DNA of 12,106 nucleotides from Treponema sp. (lineage in GTDB: Bacteria > Spirochaetota > Spirochaetia > Treponematales > Breznakiellaceae): contig JAIRLZ010000094.1 in NCBI GenBank assembly GCA_031259035.1, positions 1 to 12,106 of the forward strand, given 5' to 3'. Of the stretch, positions 1-6,751 are shown in pieces. The notes under the pieces are model-generated. The model was not told the DNA's origin. It worked only from the letters and a program-made list of their open reading frames with translations, and did no database searches. Both the position numbers and the translations under genes were made by a program. How positions within the stretch are numbered: position 1 is the stretch's first letter; each line of letters begins with the position of its first letter.

Positions 1-76
1 GACGTAATTCTCCCCGCATTCAATCGCGGCGGCGACATTAGGACATGGCGGCGGAACCCACCGCGAATTCAAAAGA

Positions 77-105
77 TTGACAAACTAGCGCCGGAGTGTT
101 ATCCT
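77..105 (+). promoter_or_regulatory. Sigma-70-like promoter of the serpin gene
   Basis: TTGACA (77-82) and TATCCT (100-105) are separated by exactly 17 bp. The -35 box is perfect and the -10 box matches four of six consensus positions. Transcription would start near 112, just before the GGAGG ribosome binding site (113-117) and about 14 nt before the ATG at 126. Bases 1-76 upstream show no recognisable gene end. One forward frame stays open from base 1 but matches nothing I know. Confidence 0.6.
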
Positions 106-125
106 TATTTTTGGAGGATAAAACT

Positions 126-1448
126 ATGGAAAACAGAAAAGTTTTTATCGTGGGATTATTGTTTTTTCTTTTGTATCCTTTTTGGGGATGCGATAACGGA
201 AGCGACGGCGGCGACAATACCGCATTGAAGGTTGTGCCGATAACCCCAAAGGAACTTCAGGAGCCGGAAGACGTCAGCTATGCGGCCCGTTCGGTTGCTA
301 AGGGGGCAAACGACTTTGCCTTTCGGTTGAGCGCGAACCTTGCGGCGCAAACCGGGACGGCAAGAAATATGGTTTGTTCTCCCCTTTCAGTCTGGCTTCC
401 CCTGACGGCGCTGGTCAACGCGGTCGATGTTCAACACAAAGCGGATTTGCTCACGGCGCTGGGAGCACCGGGCATTGAAGACGCGGATATAAACGCCGCC
501 GTCTCCCGTATGTTGTATGATTTGACGCGGCGGCGGGATAAGGAATATAAGGAGGCGGGCTGGATAGAGGACTACAACGAACCCCTTAAAATAGCAAACG
601 CTATCTTTGTTGATCATGGCGTAACAATTAAAGATGATTTCGCGCAGACCTTCATGGACTACTATCGAGGCAGTTCCATAAACGTGGATTTTGCGTCTCC
701 CTCAGCGGTCGCCGAAGTGAACGACTGGGTAGACAAAAACACCAATGGGATGATCCGGAATATAATAGAGCAATTTAATCCCGCAACGGCGGCGGTTCTT
801 GCCAACGCCATTTATTATTTTGACCGGTGGAGCCGGGAATTTGACCCTGACAAAACCAAGGAGGATATATTTTATGCTCCCGGCGGAGAAACAACGGCGC
901 CGTATATGCTGCGGGAGGGAGAGCAAAGCTATTTTGAGGATGAACGGCTGCAAGCCACGTCATTGCGTTTTATGACAAAAGGCGGTCTCTTTATTCTGCT
1001 TCCCAAAGACGGAGACGCGGCGGGGCTGCTGGCATCCCTGACAAACGACTATTTTCTCGCTATACAGAACGGTTCAACCCCTGCCGAGGGCAAACTGCTC
1101 CTGCCGCGATTTTCCATTGACGGGGGGGATGCGATGAACCTTAGCGATACACTGACAGCTATGGGCATTCCCCTGTTTAAGCCTGGCTCCCTGACCGGGC
1201 TGATACAAGATGCGGCGCTACAGCTTTCCAGCGCGATACACAAAGCGGTGATCAAGGTCGATGAAAAAGGCACGACCGCCGCCGCAGTGACAATCCTTAT
1301 GATGGTGTCATCACCGGGGCCTAACGAACTGCCGAAAATACCTTTTGAAATGATCTGCAACAAACCTTTCGTGTTTATATTATACGACCATACCACTGAC
1401 GGAGGCAATCAAGTGGTATTCATGGGGATGGTAAATCAGCCGCAATAG
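126..1448 (+). CDS. Serpin-family protease inhibitor, predicted lipoprotein
   Basis: Predicted serine (or cysteine) protease inhibitor of the serpin fold, 440 aa. Residues 1-22 form a short basic n-region, a hydrophobic stretch and an FWGC lipobox-like end with Cys22, so the protein is probably lipid-anchored in the envelope; spirochaetal lipoboxes are loose like this. A low-complexity Gly/Asp/Ser linker follows, then the serpin domain from about residue 55 to 438. Serpin landmarks are the NMVCSPLSV block (81-89), LANAIYYFDRW (225-235), the reactive-loop hinge DEKGTTAAAVT (379-389) and NKPFVF (412-417). The Gly-Thr-Thr-Ala-Ala-Ala hinge is typical of inhibitory members. Counting from hinge Glu380 puts P1 near Ser396, followed by Pro, but the loop is about seven residues longer than in antitrypsin, so P1 is uncertain. 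The start at 126 is chosen over an in-frame ATG at 96 because GGAGG lies 8 nt upstream of it and the signal peptide begins there. Confidence 0.9.
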   Translation: MENRKVFIVGLLFFLLYPFWGCDNGSDGGDNTALKVVPITPKELQEPEDVSYAARSVAKGANDFAFRLSANLAAQTGTARNMVCSPLSVWLPLTALVNAVDVQHKADLLTALGAPGIEDADINAAVSRMLYDLTRRRDKEYKEAGWIEDYNEPLKIANAIFVDHGVTIKDDFAQTFMDYYRGSSINVDFASPSAVAEVNDWVDKNTNGMIRNIIEQFNPATAAVLANAIYYFDRWSREFDPDKTKEDIFYAPGGETTAPYMLREGEQSYFEDERLQATSLRFMTKGGLFILLPKDGDAAGLLASLTNDYFLAIQNGSTPAEGKLLLPRFSIDGGDAMNLSDTLTAMGIPLFKPGSLTGLIQDAALQLSSAIHKAVIKVDEKGTTAAAVTILMMVSSPGPNELPKIPFEMICNKPFVFILYDHTTDGGNQVVFMGMVNQPQ

Positions 1449-1453
1449 TGAGA

Positions 1454-1656
1454 CTTTCCCAAAACGGGCGGAGCGACAGTTTTGGGAAAGCCGCCTTTGA
1501 AATTCGCAGTTTTGTCGAACCTTTGGTTCGCAGGCTGAAAACCTAAAAAACCGCAAGAGCCACTGGCTCCAGCCACTGGCTCCAGCCACCGGCTCCAGCC
1601 TGTCCCATAGAACCTAATGTTCGCGCCGCGCGCGATAGCGCACAGTCTGGGACAGG
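1454..1656 (+). repeat. Composite palindromic repeat, copy 1
   Basis: Begins 5 nt after the serpin stop. It has four parts in order: hairpin A, a perfect 12-bp inverted repeat (1454-1465 with 1479-1490, core CCCAAAAC/GTTTTGGG); a 67-nt core (1495-1561) containing the small palindrome GAACC-TTT-GGTTC; a threefold 13-bp tandem repeat (1559-1597); and hairpin B (1599-1607 with 1648-1656, CCTGTCCCA/TGGGACAGG). The core is repeated in inverse orientation at 4217-4283 with three mismatches in 67. Hairpin A could help end serpin transcription but has no T-run after it. The rest of this gap (1657-1782) holds only a doubtful 25-codon ORF (1673-1750) without a ribosome binding site. Confidence 0.8.
1559..1597 (+). 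repeat. Tandem repeat, three 13-bp units
   Basis: Three consecutive copies of GCCACTGGCTCCA (1559-1571, 1572-1584, 1585-1597). The third differs by one T-to-C change. Each unit overlaps a small palindrome, AGCC-ACT-GGCT, so the array can form a row of tiny hairpins. It sits inside composite repeat copy 1, at the place where copy 2 has no such array. Confidence 0.85.
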
Positions 1657-1782
1657 TCTTAGTATCAGAAAAATGAGCGAGCCGCTTCAAAGCCTACCCG
1701 CATCCGTCCAAACGCTCCGCGAGTACGCAACAGAATTTTACGCCATTTGACAGGGGGCGCAAAACAGCCGGAACATCGCGCC

Positions 1783-3927
1783 TTAAAAGCTGTCCGGTTC
1801 AGGCGCGCCGATAAACGTTGGTATATCGTCATAACGCCCTGAATTGTTCCAGTACGTGTAGCCGGGCGCGCCCGCGCTGTTCACGCCTTCAATTTGACGG
1901 CGCACATAGTCTTCGTTGTAGTACCTGCGGTCGTAGGACACGTTGAGGTAAAAGGCTTGCGCCCAGGGGCGGATCAGCGCCTGTTTGCGGGCGATAACCG
2001 CCGTTCTGCCCGTGCCGATGTAGTAGATGCGGTAGGGTCGCAGTTCCGCGGGCTGCTGGGCGAGAAAGGTCTGCTCAAAATGGCTGGGATAGTACATGGG
2101 GCAGATGACATCTACGTATGGGGCGAGGAGTTCGACTTCCTGACCGGTTCTCGCGCCGGTGCGGTACCAGCCGTTAGCCCCGTATATGTCAATGGAAATA
2201 GGCGCGGTGATGCGGACGCGGACATGCCGCAAGAACGAGAGGATCGCGCTGTCCTTGTCCATGCCCGAATCTTGCCACCGGTACCGCGCCGCCGCCACGT
2301 TGTCGCCGTCAGTGGGAAAGCGGATGTAGTCGAACTGAATTTCGTCAAAGCCCCGATCTTGCAGTTCCTTCGCTATCGCCGTGTTATACTCCCACACCTC
2401 CTCGGAATACGGATCCACCCACTCTTCGTCAACATACGCGCGTTCAATGACGTAATCGGAATCGTTTGAGGGAAGGATAAGCGTGTCAGCGTCCGTATTT
2501 GCGTCCGCTTTTTTCACCTTGCGGTCGTAATAGCCCCGCCACGGCTTGTTGTTCCACCTGTCCCAGACCGCGTACTTCCCGCCGTCTTTCTTCGCCAATT
2601 CGGGGTCTTTGAACGCCACGATGCGAGCGACGGTGTAAACGCCCCGCTCTTTCATGTCCGCAAGAAATGCGTCAAGGTCAACAGGATTGAAGACCCTGCC
2701 CTTAGCCGCAATGGACGGATCGTTTGGGGTGAATCTAAGGCGTCCATAGTCGTCCTTCATGTCGATGACCACCATGTTAAGCCCTCGATCCGCAATGAGC
2801 GCAAGATGCTTGTCGAGCGCCGCCGCCGCGACCGCCTGATTCACCGGCAGGTACAAACCGGCTTTTCCCGCCGCCGCTTTCACACGCGGATTATATTCCT
2901 CGTTCACCAACCATAACTCCGAAAGCCCCGCAACCTGTTCTCCCGCGCTTTTTTGGGCGGCGTTGGCGATAAATATACAATTCGGCGTCCAGGGAACAAT
3001 GTTTGGGAGCGACTTGATGAAAGCAAGCATATCGGCGCGGGGCGCAAAGACAAGCGGCTGGTTGTTGGACAGGGAGGTCAAATCGGCTTCCATAATGGCG
3101 TTGTCCCGCACAAAACGGAATGATCCCGCATTCACCTCAAGAGAGTCGACGACGCCGAAAACGCTTTTGTCCGACCATATCACATCAAAACGCCCGCGCT
3201 CCCAGTCAAGCCGGTAAAGCCTGCGCCGAAAGGTTTGAGACGCGAACACCGCTGTCTTTCCATGCACAACGGCCACGGCAATATCGGAAACCTCATCAGG
3301 ATTGCCGGTTGTCTCGAGTTTTTCAATGCCCGCGTTGATCTCCGTCCATACGGCGCCCCTTTTGTCCGGTTGCAGATAACTCACGCCGTAGACGCTGTGA
3401 GAGGCGAAAATCGTCGTTTCGGGCAGTTCCGCCACCGCCACCGCCTTCACGCCGTCTGTTCTGGCGGAAGGGCTGCCCATGCTCTTCCACGATACGCCTT
3501 GATCCCGTGAAAAATACACCGCGTCTTTCATAGCGAGCGCCATCATATCGCCGTAACATTCAAAATCTTTAATTTCCTGTACAATAGTAATGAAGGACTT
3601 TTTCCCGTCTTCATAGACTTTTATCCGTTTTACGGGCAGCCCGTTGTTTCTCATTTCCCAGTTCTTGCAGTCCGTTGAGAACGCTATGCCGGCGCCGGTG
3701 AGGAGCGCCCAATAGTTCTGTCCGCGGATTATTTTCTTGACGGAACCGCCCGTCCACAGCGTCTCAAGCCCGCCGTTTTTGGCGAGCGCGTATAAGCCGC
3801 TCTCGGCGCCTATAAGGAGCGGAGCGGCGTACGGAGCGGAGGCTGCCGCTGGAACGCTTTTTTCAGGCGTGGTCTCGGCGTACAGCGTTAAAGGCGGACA
3901 AAAGACAAAAAGCAAGAAAAAAACCAT
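1783..3927 (-). CDS. Secreted DUF4015-family protein with N-terminal Asp-box/propeller-like region
   Basis: 714 aa. Residues 1-17 are a hydrophobic signal peptide ending LYA, without the usual basic n-region; an in-frame stop lies directly upstream, so no longer start exists. Residues about 35-345 resemble sialidase-type propeller repeats, with a clear Asp-box SRDQGVSW at 140-147 and a degenerate one at 84-90. Residues about 354-700 match the DUF4015 (PF13200) putative glycosyl-hydrolase TIM barrel: VIDMKDDYG (387-395), FDEIQFDYIRFPTDGD (527-542) and DVICPMYYPSHF (606-617). Asp and Glu residues in these strand ends are candidate catalytic residues. A charged insert (about 472-491) interrupts the barrel. 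The substrate is unknown; a cell-wall or polysaccharide target would fit an exported protein, but that is inference. The gene stands alone between two inverted repeats and is divergent from cysK. No Shine-Dalgarno site is well placed; see its promoter. Confidence 0.85.
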   Translation of the reverse strand: MVFFLLFVFCPPLTLYAETTPEKSVPAAASAPYAAPLLIGAESGLYALAKNGGLETLWTGGSVKKIIRGQNYWALLTGAGIAFSTDCKNWEMRNNGLPVKRIKVYEDGKKSFITIVQEIKDFECYGDMMALAMKDAVYFSRDQGVSWKSMGSPSARTDGVKAVAVAELPETTIFASHSVYGVSYLQPDKRGAVWTEINAGIEKLETTGNPDEVSDIAVAVVHGKTAVFASQTFRRRLYRLDWERGRFDVIWSDKSVFGVVDSLEVNAGSFRFVRDNAIMEADLTSLSNNQPLVFAPRADMLAFIKSLPNIVPWTPNCIFIANAAQKSAGEQVAGLSELWLVNEEYNPRVKAAAGKAGLYLPVNQAVAAAALDKHLALIADRGLNMVVIDMKDDYGRLRFTPNDPSIAAKGRVFNPVDLDAFLADMKERGVYTVARIVAFKDPELAKKDGGKYAVWDRWNNKPWRGYYDRKVKKADANTDADTLILPSNDSDYVIERAYVDEEWVDPYSEEVWEYNTAIAKELQDRGFDEIQFDYIRFPTDGDNVAAARYRWQDSGMDKDSAILSFLRHVRVRITAPISIDIYGANGWYRTGARTGQEVELLAPYVDVICPMYYPSHFEQTFLAQQPAELRPYRIYYIGTGRTAVIARKQALIRPWAQAFYLNVSYDRRYYNEDYVRRQIEGVNSAGAPGYTYWNNSGRYDDIPTFIGAPEPDSF

Positions 3928-3932
3928 ACCGT

Positions 3933-3961
3933 ACTATACCTTGAAAAGGGTTCTTTTGCAA
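3933..3961 (-). promoter_or_regulatory. Candidate leaderless promoter of the DUF4015-type gene
   Basis: Read on the minus strand, TTGCAA (3961-3956) and TATAGT (3938-3933) are 17 bp apart. The -10 box ends 5 nt before the ATG at 3927, so transcription would begin at or next to the A of the start codon. The only purine-rich motif, AAGG (3942-3939), is 11 nt from the ATG and would lie outside such a transcript. Confidence 0.5.
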
Positions 3962-4133
3962 TAATGATGAAGCGAAAAAGAGCGCGCGCCGCGCAGCCGC
4001 TCCATAACATCATTAGCGCGCGCGATAATGGGAAAAGCTTATGTTCCACATTTCCTCGCGGTAAAACTGCTTGAAAAACCGGCGTTTCTCCAAAAGCGTC
4101 CGCAAGACGCCTTATTCATACATCCACGTTATT
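3962..4133. other. Intergenic stretch with a possible coding remnant on the minus strand
   Basis: No complete gene is visible between the DUF4015-type promoter and repeat copy 2. On the minus strand, codons from 4111 down to the stop at 4013 read as a protein-like 32-residue stretch containing LLEKRRFFKQFYREEMW, rich in Lys, Arg, Phe and Glu. Just upstream in the same frame comes a stop (4114-4112) preceded by ATG-TAT-GAA. It could be the tail of a decayed gene cut by the repeat, or a small ORF from TTG at 4105. Alternating G/C runs (3982-3996, 4016-4024) are otherwise unexplained. Confidence 0.3.
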
Positions 4134-4313
4134 GAGCCTGTCCCAAAACTAATCGATTGTGCGCTAATCTGACCCGGCATAGACGGGGTCACGGTTTTGG
4201 GACAGACTTGAGCATCGGCTCTTGCAGTTTTTCAGGCTTTCAGCCTGCGAACCAAAGGTTCGACAAAACTGCGAATTTCAAAGTTGTTTTCCCAAAACTT
4301 CAGTTTTGGGAAA
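4134..4313 (-). repeat. Composite palindromic repeat, copy 2 (inverted)
   Basis: Same order of parts as copy 1 when read on the minus strand: hairpin A (4313-4288, about 11-12 bp, CCCAAAACT/AGTTTTGGG), then the 67-nt core (4283-4217, three mismatches to copy 1), then hairpin B (4205-4194 with 4149-4138, CTGTCCCAAAAC/GTTTTGGGACAG). The loop of hairpin B (4150-4193) is unrelated to that of copy 1 and contains a further small GACCC/GGGTC hairpin. The element ends 7 bp before the -35 box of the cysK promoter. Together the two copies frame the DUF4015-type gene as an inverted pair. Confidence 0.8.
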
Positions 4314-4320
4314 GCCTCTA

Positions 4321-4349
4321 TTGACAAAAAAGAAAGTGTCCGCTATAAT
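4321..4349 (+). promoter_or_regulatory. Consensus sigma-70 promoter of the cysK-nif-like operon
   Basis: TTGACA (4321-4326), 17 bp, then TATAAT (4344-4349): both boxes match the consensus fully. Transcription should start near 4356, giving a leader of about 45 nt before the cysK ATG at 4401. I see no obvious operator or riboswitch in the leader, so high unregulated expression, or control by a factor I cannot recognise, is possible. Confidence 0.85.
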
Positions 4350-4400
4350 ACATACTGTTTTTATCGTTTTTGTAAATTATTAAACATAGAGGCGACGTAT

Positions 4401-5369
4401 ATGTCAAATAGGGTGGCAGACAACCTGACGGAACTGGTGGGAGATACGCCCCTCCTGCGGCCCCACAGGTTTATTAAGCTCGCTGGAATTGAGGGAGCCG
4501 ACCTTCTCCTTAAACTGGAGTACTTCAACCCCCTCTCCAGCGTGAAGGATCGCATCGCTAAAGCCATGATCGAAGACGCCGAAGCCAAAGGTATTTTGAA
4601 GGCCGGTACGGTCATTATTGAGCCAACCTCGGGCAATACGGGGATTGGACTTGCTTTTGTTGCGGCGGCCAAGGGGTACCGCCTCATCCTCACCATGCCC
4701 GACACCATGAGCGTTGAGCGGCGGCAATTGCTCTGGTCTTTGGGGGCGGAACTCATACTGACTCCCGGCGTCTTGGGCATGAAGGGGGCGGTGAACAAAG
4801 CTCTGGAACTCAACGCCCAGATCAAGGGGAGCATGGTTCTCCAGCAATTCTCCAACCCCGCCAATCCGGAGATTCACCGGAAAACCACAGGGCCTGAACT
4901 GTGGGAAGCGACTGGCGGCAAGATCGACATCCTCGTAGCCGGGGTTGGCACCGGCGGAACCATCACCGGGTCGGCGGCATTCCTTAAAGAGAAGAAGGCT
5001 GATGTAAAGGCGGTGGCGGTGGAACCAGACGCATCGCCGGTACTGTCGGGAGGCAAACCGGGTTCCCATCAGATACAGGGCATTGGAGCGGGCTTTGTGC
5101 CTGACGTACTCGACATTTCGATTATTGACGAGATATTCCGGGTGCGGAATGAAGAAGCGGTGGACACCGCCAGAGCGCTCGCCCGGGAGGAAGGGCTTTT
5201 GGTGGGGATATCATCGGGAGCAGCCGCCTTTGCCGCGGCGAAGATCGCTTCCAGAGCCGAAAACAAAGGCAAGACCATCGCGGCCATTCTTCCCGATACC
5301 GGAGAACGCTACCTTTCGACGCCGCTGTGGAATGACATTCCCAAAACAAAAAGCCCCATTTGGTACTAA
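4401..5369 (+). CDS. cysK: Cysteine synthase (O-acetylserine sulfhydrylase), PLP-dependent
   Basis: 322 aa, normal for the CysK family. It would convert O-acetylserine and sulfide to cysteine and acetate in the cytosol. Visible family motifs are NPLSSVKDR with the PLP-binding Lys49, PTSGNTG (75-81, substrate loop), GVGTGGTITG (phosphate cradle), the VEPDASPVLSGG block and the PDTGERYLSTPLW end. The start at 4401 is chosen because AGAGG (4388-4392) lies 8 nt upstream and MSNRVADNLTELVGDTPLL fits the family N-terminus; the in-frame extension upstream to 4284 runs through a repeat and the promoter. First gene of a three-gene operon, with 14 nt to the next start, whose ribosome binding site touches the cysK stop. 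Family relatives accept other nucleophiles (cystathionine beta-synthase, CysM, S-sulfocysteine synthases), so the in vivo thiol or sulfide donor is open. Pairing with nitrogenase-like genes suggests that donor comes from their reaction. Confidence 0.93.
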   Translation: MSNRVADNLTELVGDTPLLRPHRFIKLAGIEGADLLLKLEYFNPLSSVKDRIAKAMIEDAEAKGILKAGTVIIEPTSGNTGIGLAFVAAAKGYRLILTMPDTMSVERRQLLWSLGAELILTPGVLGMKGAVNKALELNAQIKGSMVLQQFSNPANPEIHRKTTGPELWEATGGKIDILVAGVGTGGTITGSAAFLKEKKADVKAVAVEPDASPVLSGGKPGSHQIQGIGAGFVPDVLDISIIDEIFRVRNEEAVDTARALAREEGLLVGISSGAAAFAAAKIASRAENKGKTIAAILPDTGERYLSTPLWNDIPKTKSPIWY

Positions 5370-5383
5370 AGGAGGTGCAAACG

Positions 5384-6724
5384 TTGAGCGCTATTGTTGA
5401 CAGACCCCGGTATACATGCGCATTGGGAGGCGCGCTCGCCCTGATGAGGGCTATGAACCGGACTATTCCCATTGCCCATGCCGGCGCGGGCTGCGCGTAC
5501 AATTACTACATAGGCGGCAACGCCGGCGCGGGTTATTTGGGCGGCGGTTACTGCGGCGCGGTTTCCACGCCTTCCACCAATGTGACGGAAAAAGAAATCA
5601 TCTTCGGCGGAGAGAGCCGCCTTGAAGAGCAGATACGCGCTACGGCGGAACTCATTGACGGCGATCTCTACATTGTCATCTCCGGCTGCCAAGTTGAAAT
5701 GATAGGCGATGACATATGCGCGGCGGTCGACGCTATTGAAGGACTCCCCGCGCCGGTACTGGCGGCGCAGACACCGAGTTTCAAGGGCAATTCCCAGCAT
5801 GGCTACGATCTGCTGCTGGAAACGCTCGTACGAAAATACATTGTCAAAACCAACGCCAGGCGCAAAAAGGCGGTTAATATTTTCGGAATCATCCCGGGAA
5901 ACGATCCTTTTTACAAAGGCAACCTGAAAGAGATCAAGCGGGTTCTCTCCCTTATCGGCGTTGACGCCAACACTTTTATCGGCGAAAGGGAGACCCTTGA
6001 CAATTTCCGCAACGCCGGAAGCGCCGAACTCAACATCGCGCTTTCCGATGTGTACGCTCCCCTTTCGGCGGAGGCGTTTAAGGAAGTTCATGGAATTCCT
6101 TATATACGGGAACAGTTTCCCATCGGTTTTTTCCAGACTGAACGGTTCCTGCGCAATGTGGGCGAGGCTCTTGCGATAGACGAGGCGGTTGTCACTAAGG
6201 CCGTCAAGGCGGAAGAAGAAATCTACTTTGATTATTTTGAACGCATCGCCGACATCTATAATGACGTTGAACTCCAGCGTTACGGAGTTGTGGCGGCTGA
6301 TTCCAATTACGCTCCGGCAATTTCCCAATTTATTTCCGATGAACTGGGTTGGATTCCCCACCTTACCATGGTGACGGACCCTGTCACCGAAGAAAACAAA
6401 GCCGCCCTGGACAGGCGTTTTAAAAAGTACCTTTCGGGACTTGAACCCAAGGTTTATTACGATACAAACGCCTCAGCCCTTCGGCATTACCTTGCCGGCA
6501 ACTGGGAACCGAACCGCAATCACCTCTATTACGAACCTTTTTCTCCGGCGGTGATATTCGGCGGCGTGTATGAGCGGGATTACGCCGAAGAATTGGGCGT
6601 TCCCCTGCTTTCAATTTCGTTTCCCTTGACAAACAGGGTTGTGTTTAACAAAACCTACGCGGGTTTTAACGGCGGACTCGCCCTGGCAGAAGACAGTTTC
6701 AGCCTGCTGGTGGCGGCGCGATAG
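5384..6724 (+). CDS. Nitrogenase component 1-like protein, NifK-type (beta) subunit
   Basis: 446 aa, oxidoreductase/nitrogenase component 1 family. Three cysteines line up with the NifK P-cluster ligands: Cys12 (YTCALGG), Cys37 (HAGAGCAYN) and Cys102 (VISGCQVEMIGDD). The Cys12-Cys37 spacing of 25 equals that of NifK Cys70-Cys95. The block TNVTEKEIIFGGESRL (65-80) matches NifK MTEDAAVFGG, and the C-terminal RDYAEELGVPLLSISFP followed by AGFNGGLAL is also NifK-like. An extra Cys57 and a glycine-rich loop (44-56) are present. NifN keeps only one of the three cysteines, so this is not a typical NifN. Expected to pair with the next gene product as a heterotetramer. The start is TTG at 5384 because GGAGG (5371-5375) lies 8 nt before it; an upstream TTG at 5360 overlaps cysK and precedes the Shine-Dalgarno site. 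The actual reaction is unknown. Confidence 0.88.
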   Translation: MSAIVDRPRYTCALGGALALMRAMNRTIPIAHAGAGCAYNYYIGGNAGAGYLGGGYCGAVSTPSTNVTEKEIIFGGESRLEEQIRATAELIDGDLYIVISGCQVEMIGDDICAAVDAIEGLPAPVLAAQTPSFKGNSQHGYDLLLETLVRKYIVKTNARRKKAVNIFGIIPGNDPFYKGNLKEIKRVLSLIGVDANTFIGERETLDNFRNAGSAELNIALSDVYAPLSAEAFKEVHGIPYIREQFPIGFFQTERFLRNVGEALAIDEAVVTKAVKAEEEIYFDYFERIADIYNDVELQRYGVVAADSNYAPAISQFISDELGWIPHLTMVTDPVTEENKAALDRRFKKYLSGLEPKVYYDTNASALRHYLAGNWEPNRNHLYYEPFSPAVIFGGVYERDYAEELGVPLLSISFPLTNRVVFNKTYAGFNGGLALAEDSFSLLVAAR

Positions 6725-6751
6725 TGGGCGCGATAAAAGAGGAAGATGCGG

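Noticed and set aside
1..76. Open forward frame from base 1 as the end of an upstream gene
   Set aside because: It continues out of phase into the serpin gene and ends there with no recognisable motif, so it is probably non-coding.
1559..1597. Tandem units as a CRISPR array
   Set aside because: The 13-bp units are directly adjacent with no spacers. The same holds for the 14-bp units at 11286-11327.
4284..4400. N-terminal extension of CysK by 39 codons to an ATG at 4284
   Set aside because: It runs through hairpin A of the repeat and the consensus promoter. The family N-terminus and the ribosome binding site fit the ATG at 4401.
5366..6361. 331-codon minus-strand open frame opposite the NifK-like gene
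   Set aside because: It is a shadow of a clear coding gene on the other strand; no motifs, and the overlap is complete.
6746..6751. ATG at 6746 as start of the alpha-like subunit
   Set aside because: It is only 2 nt from the Shine-Dalgarno sequence; the ATG at 6752 has the proper 8-nt spacing. The difference is two residues.
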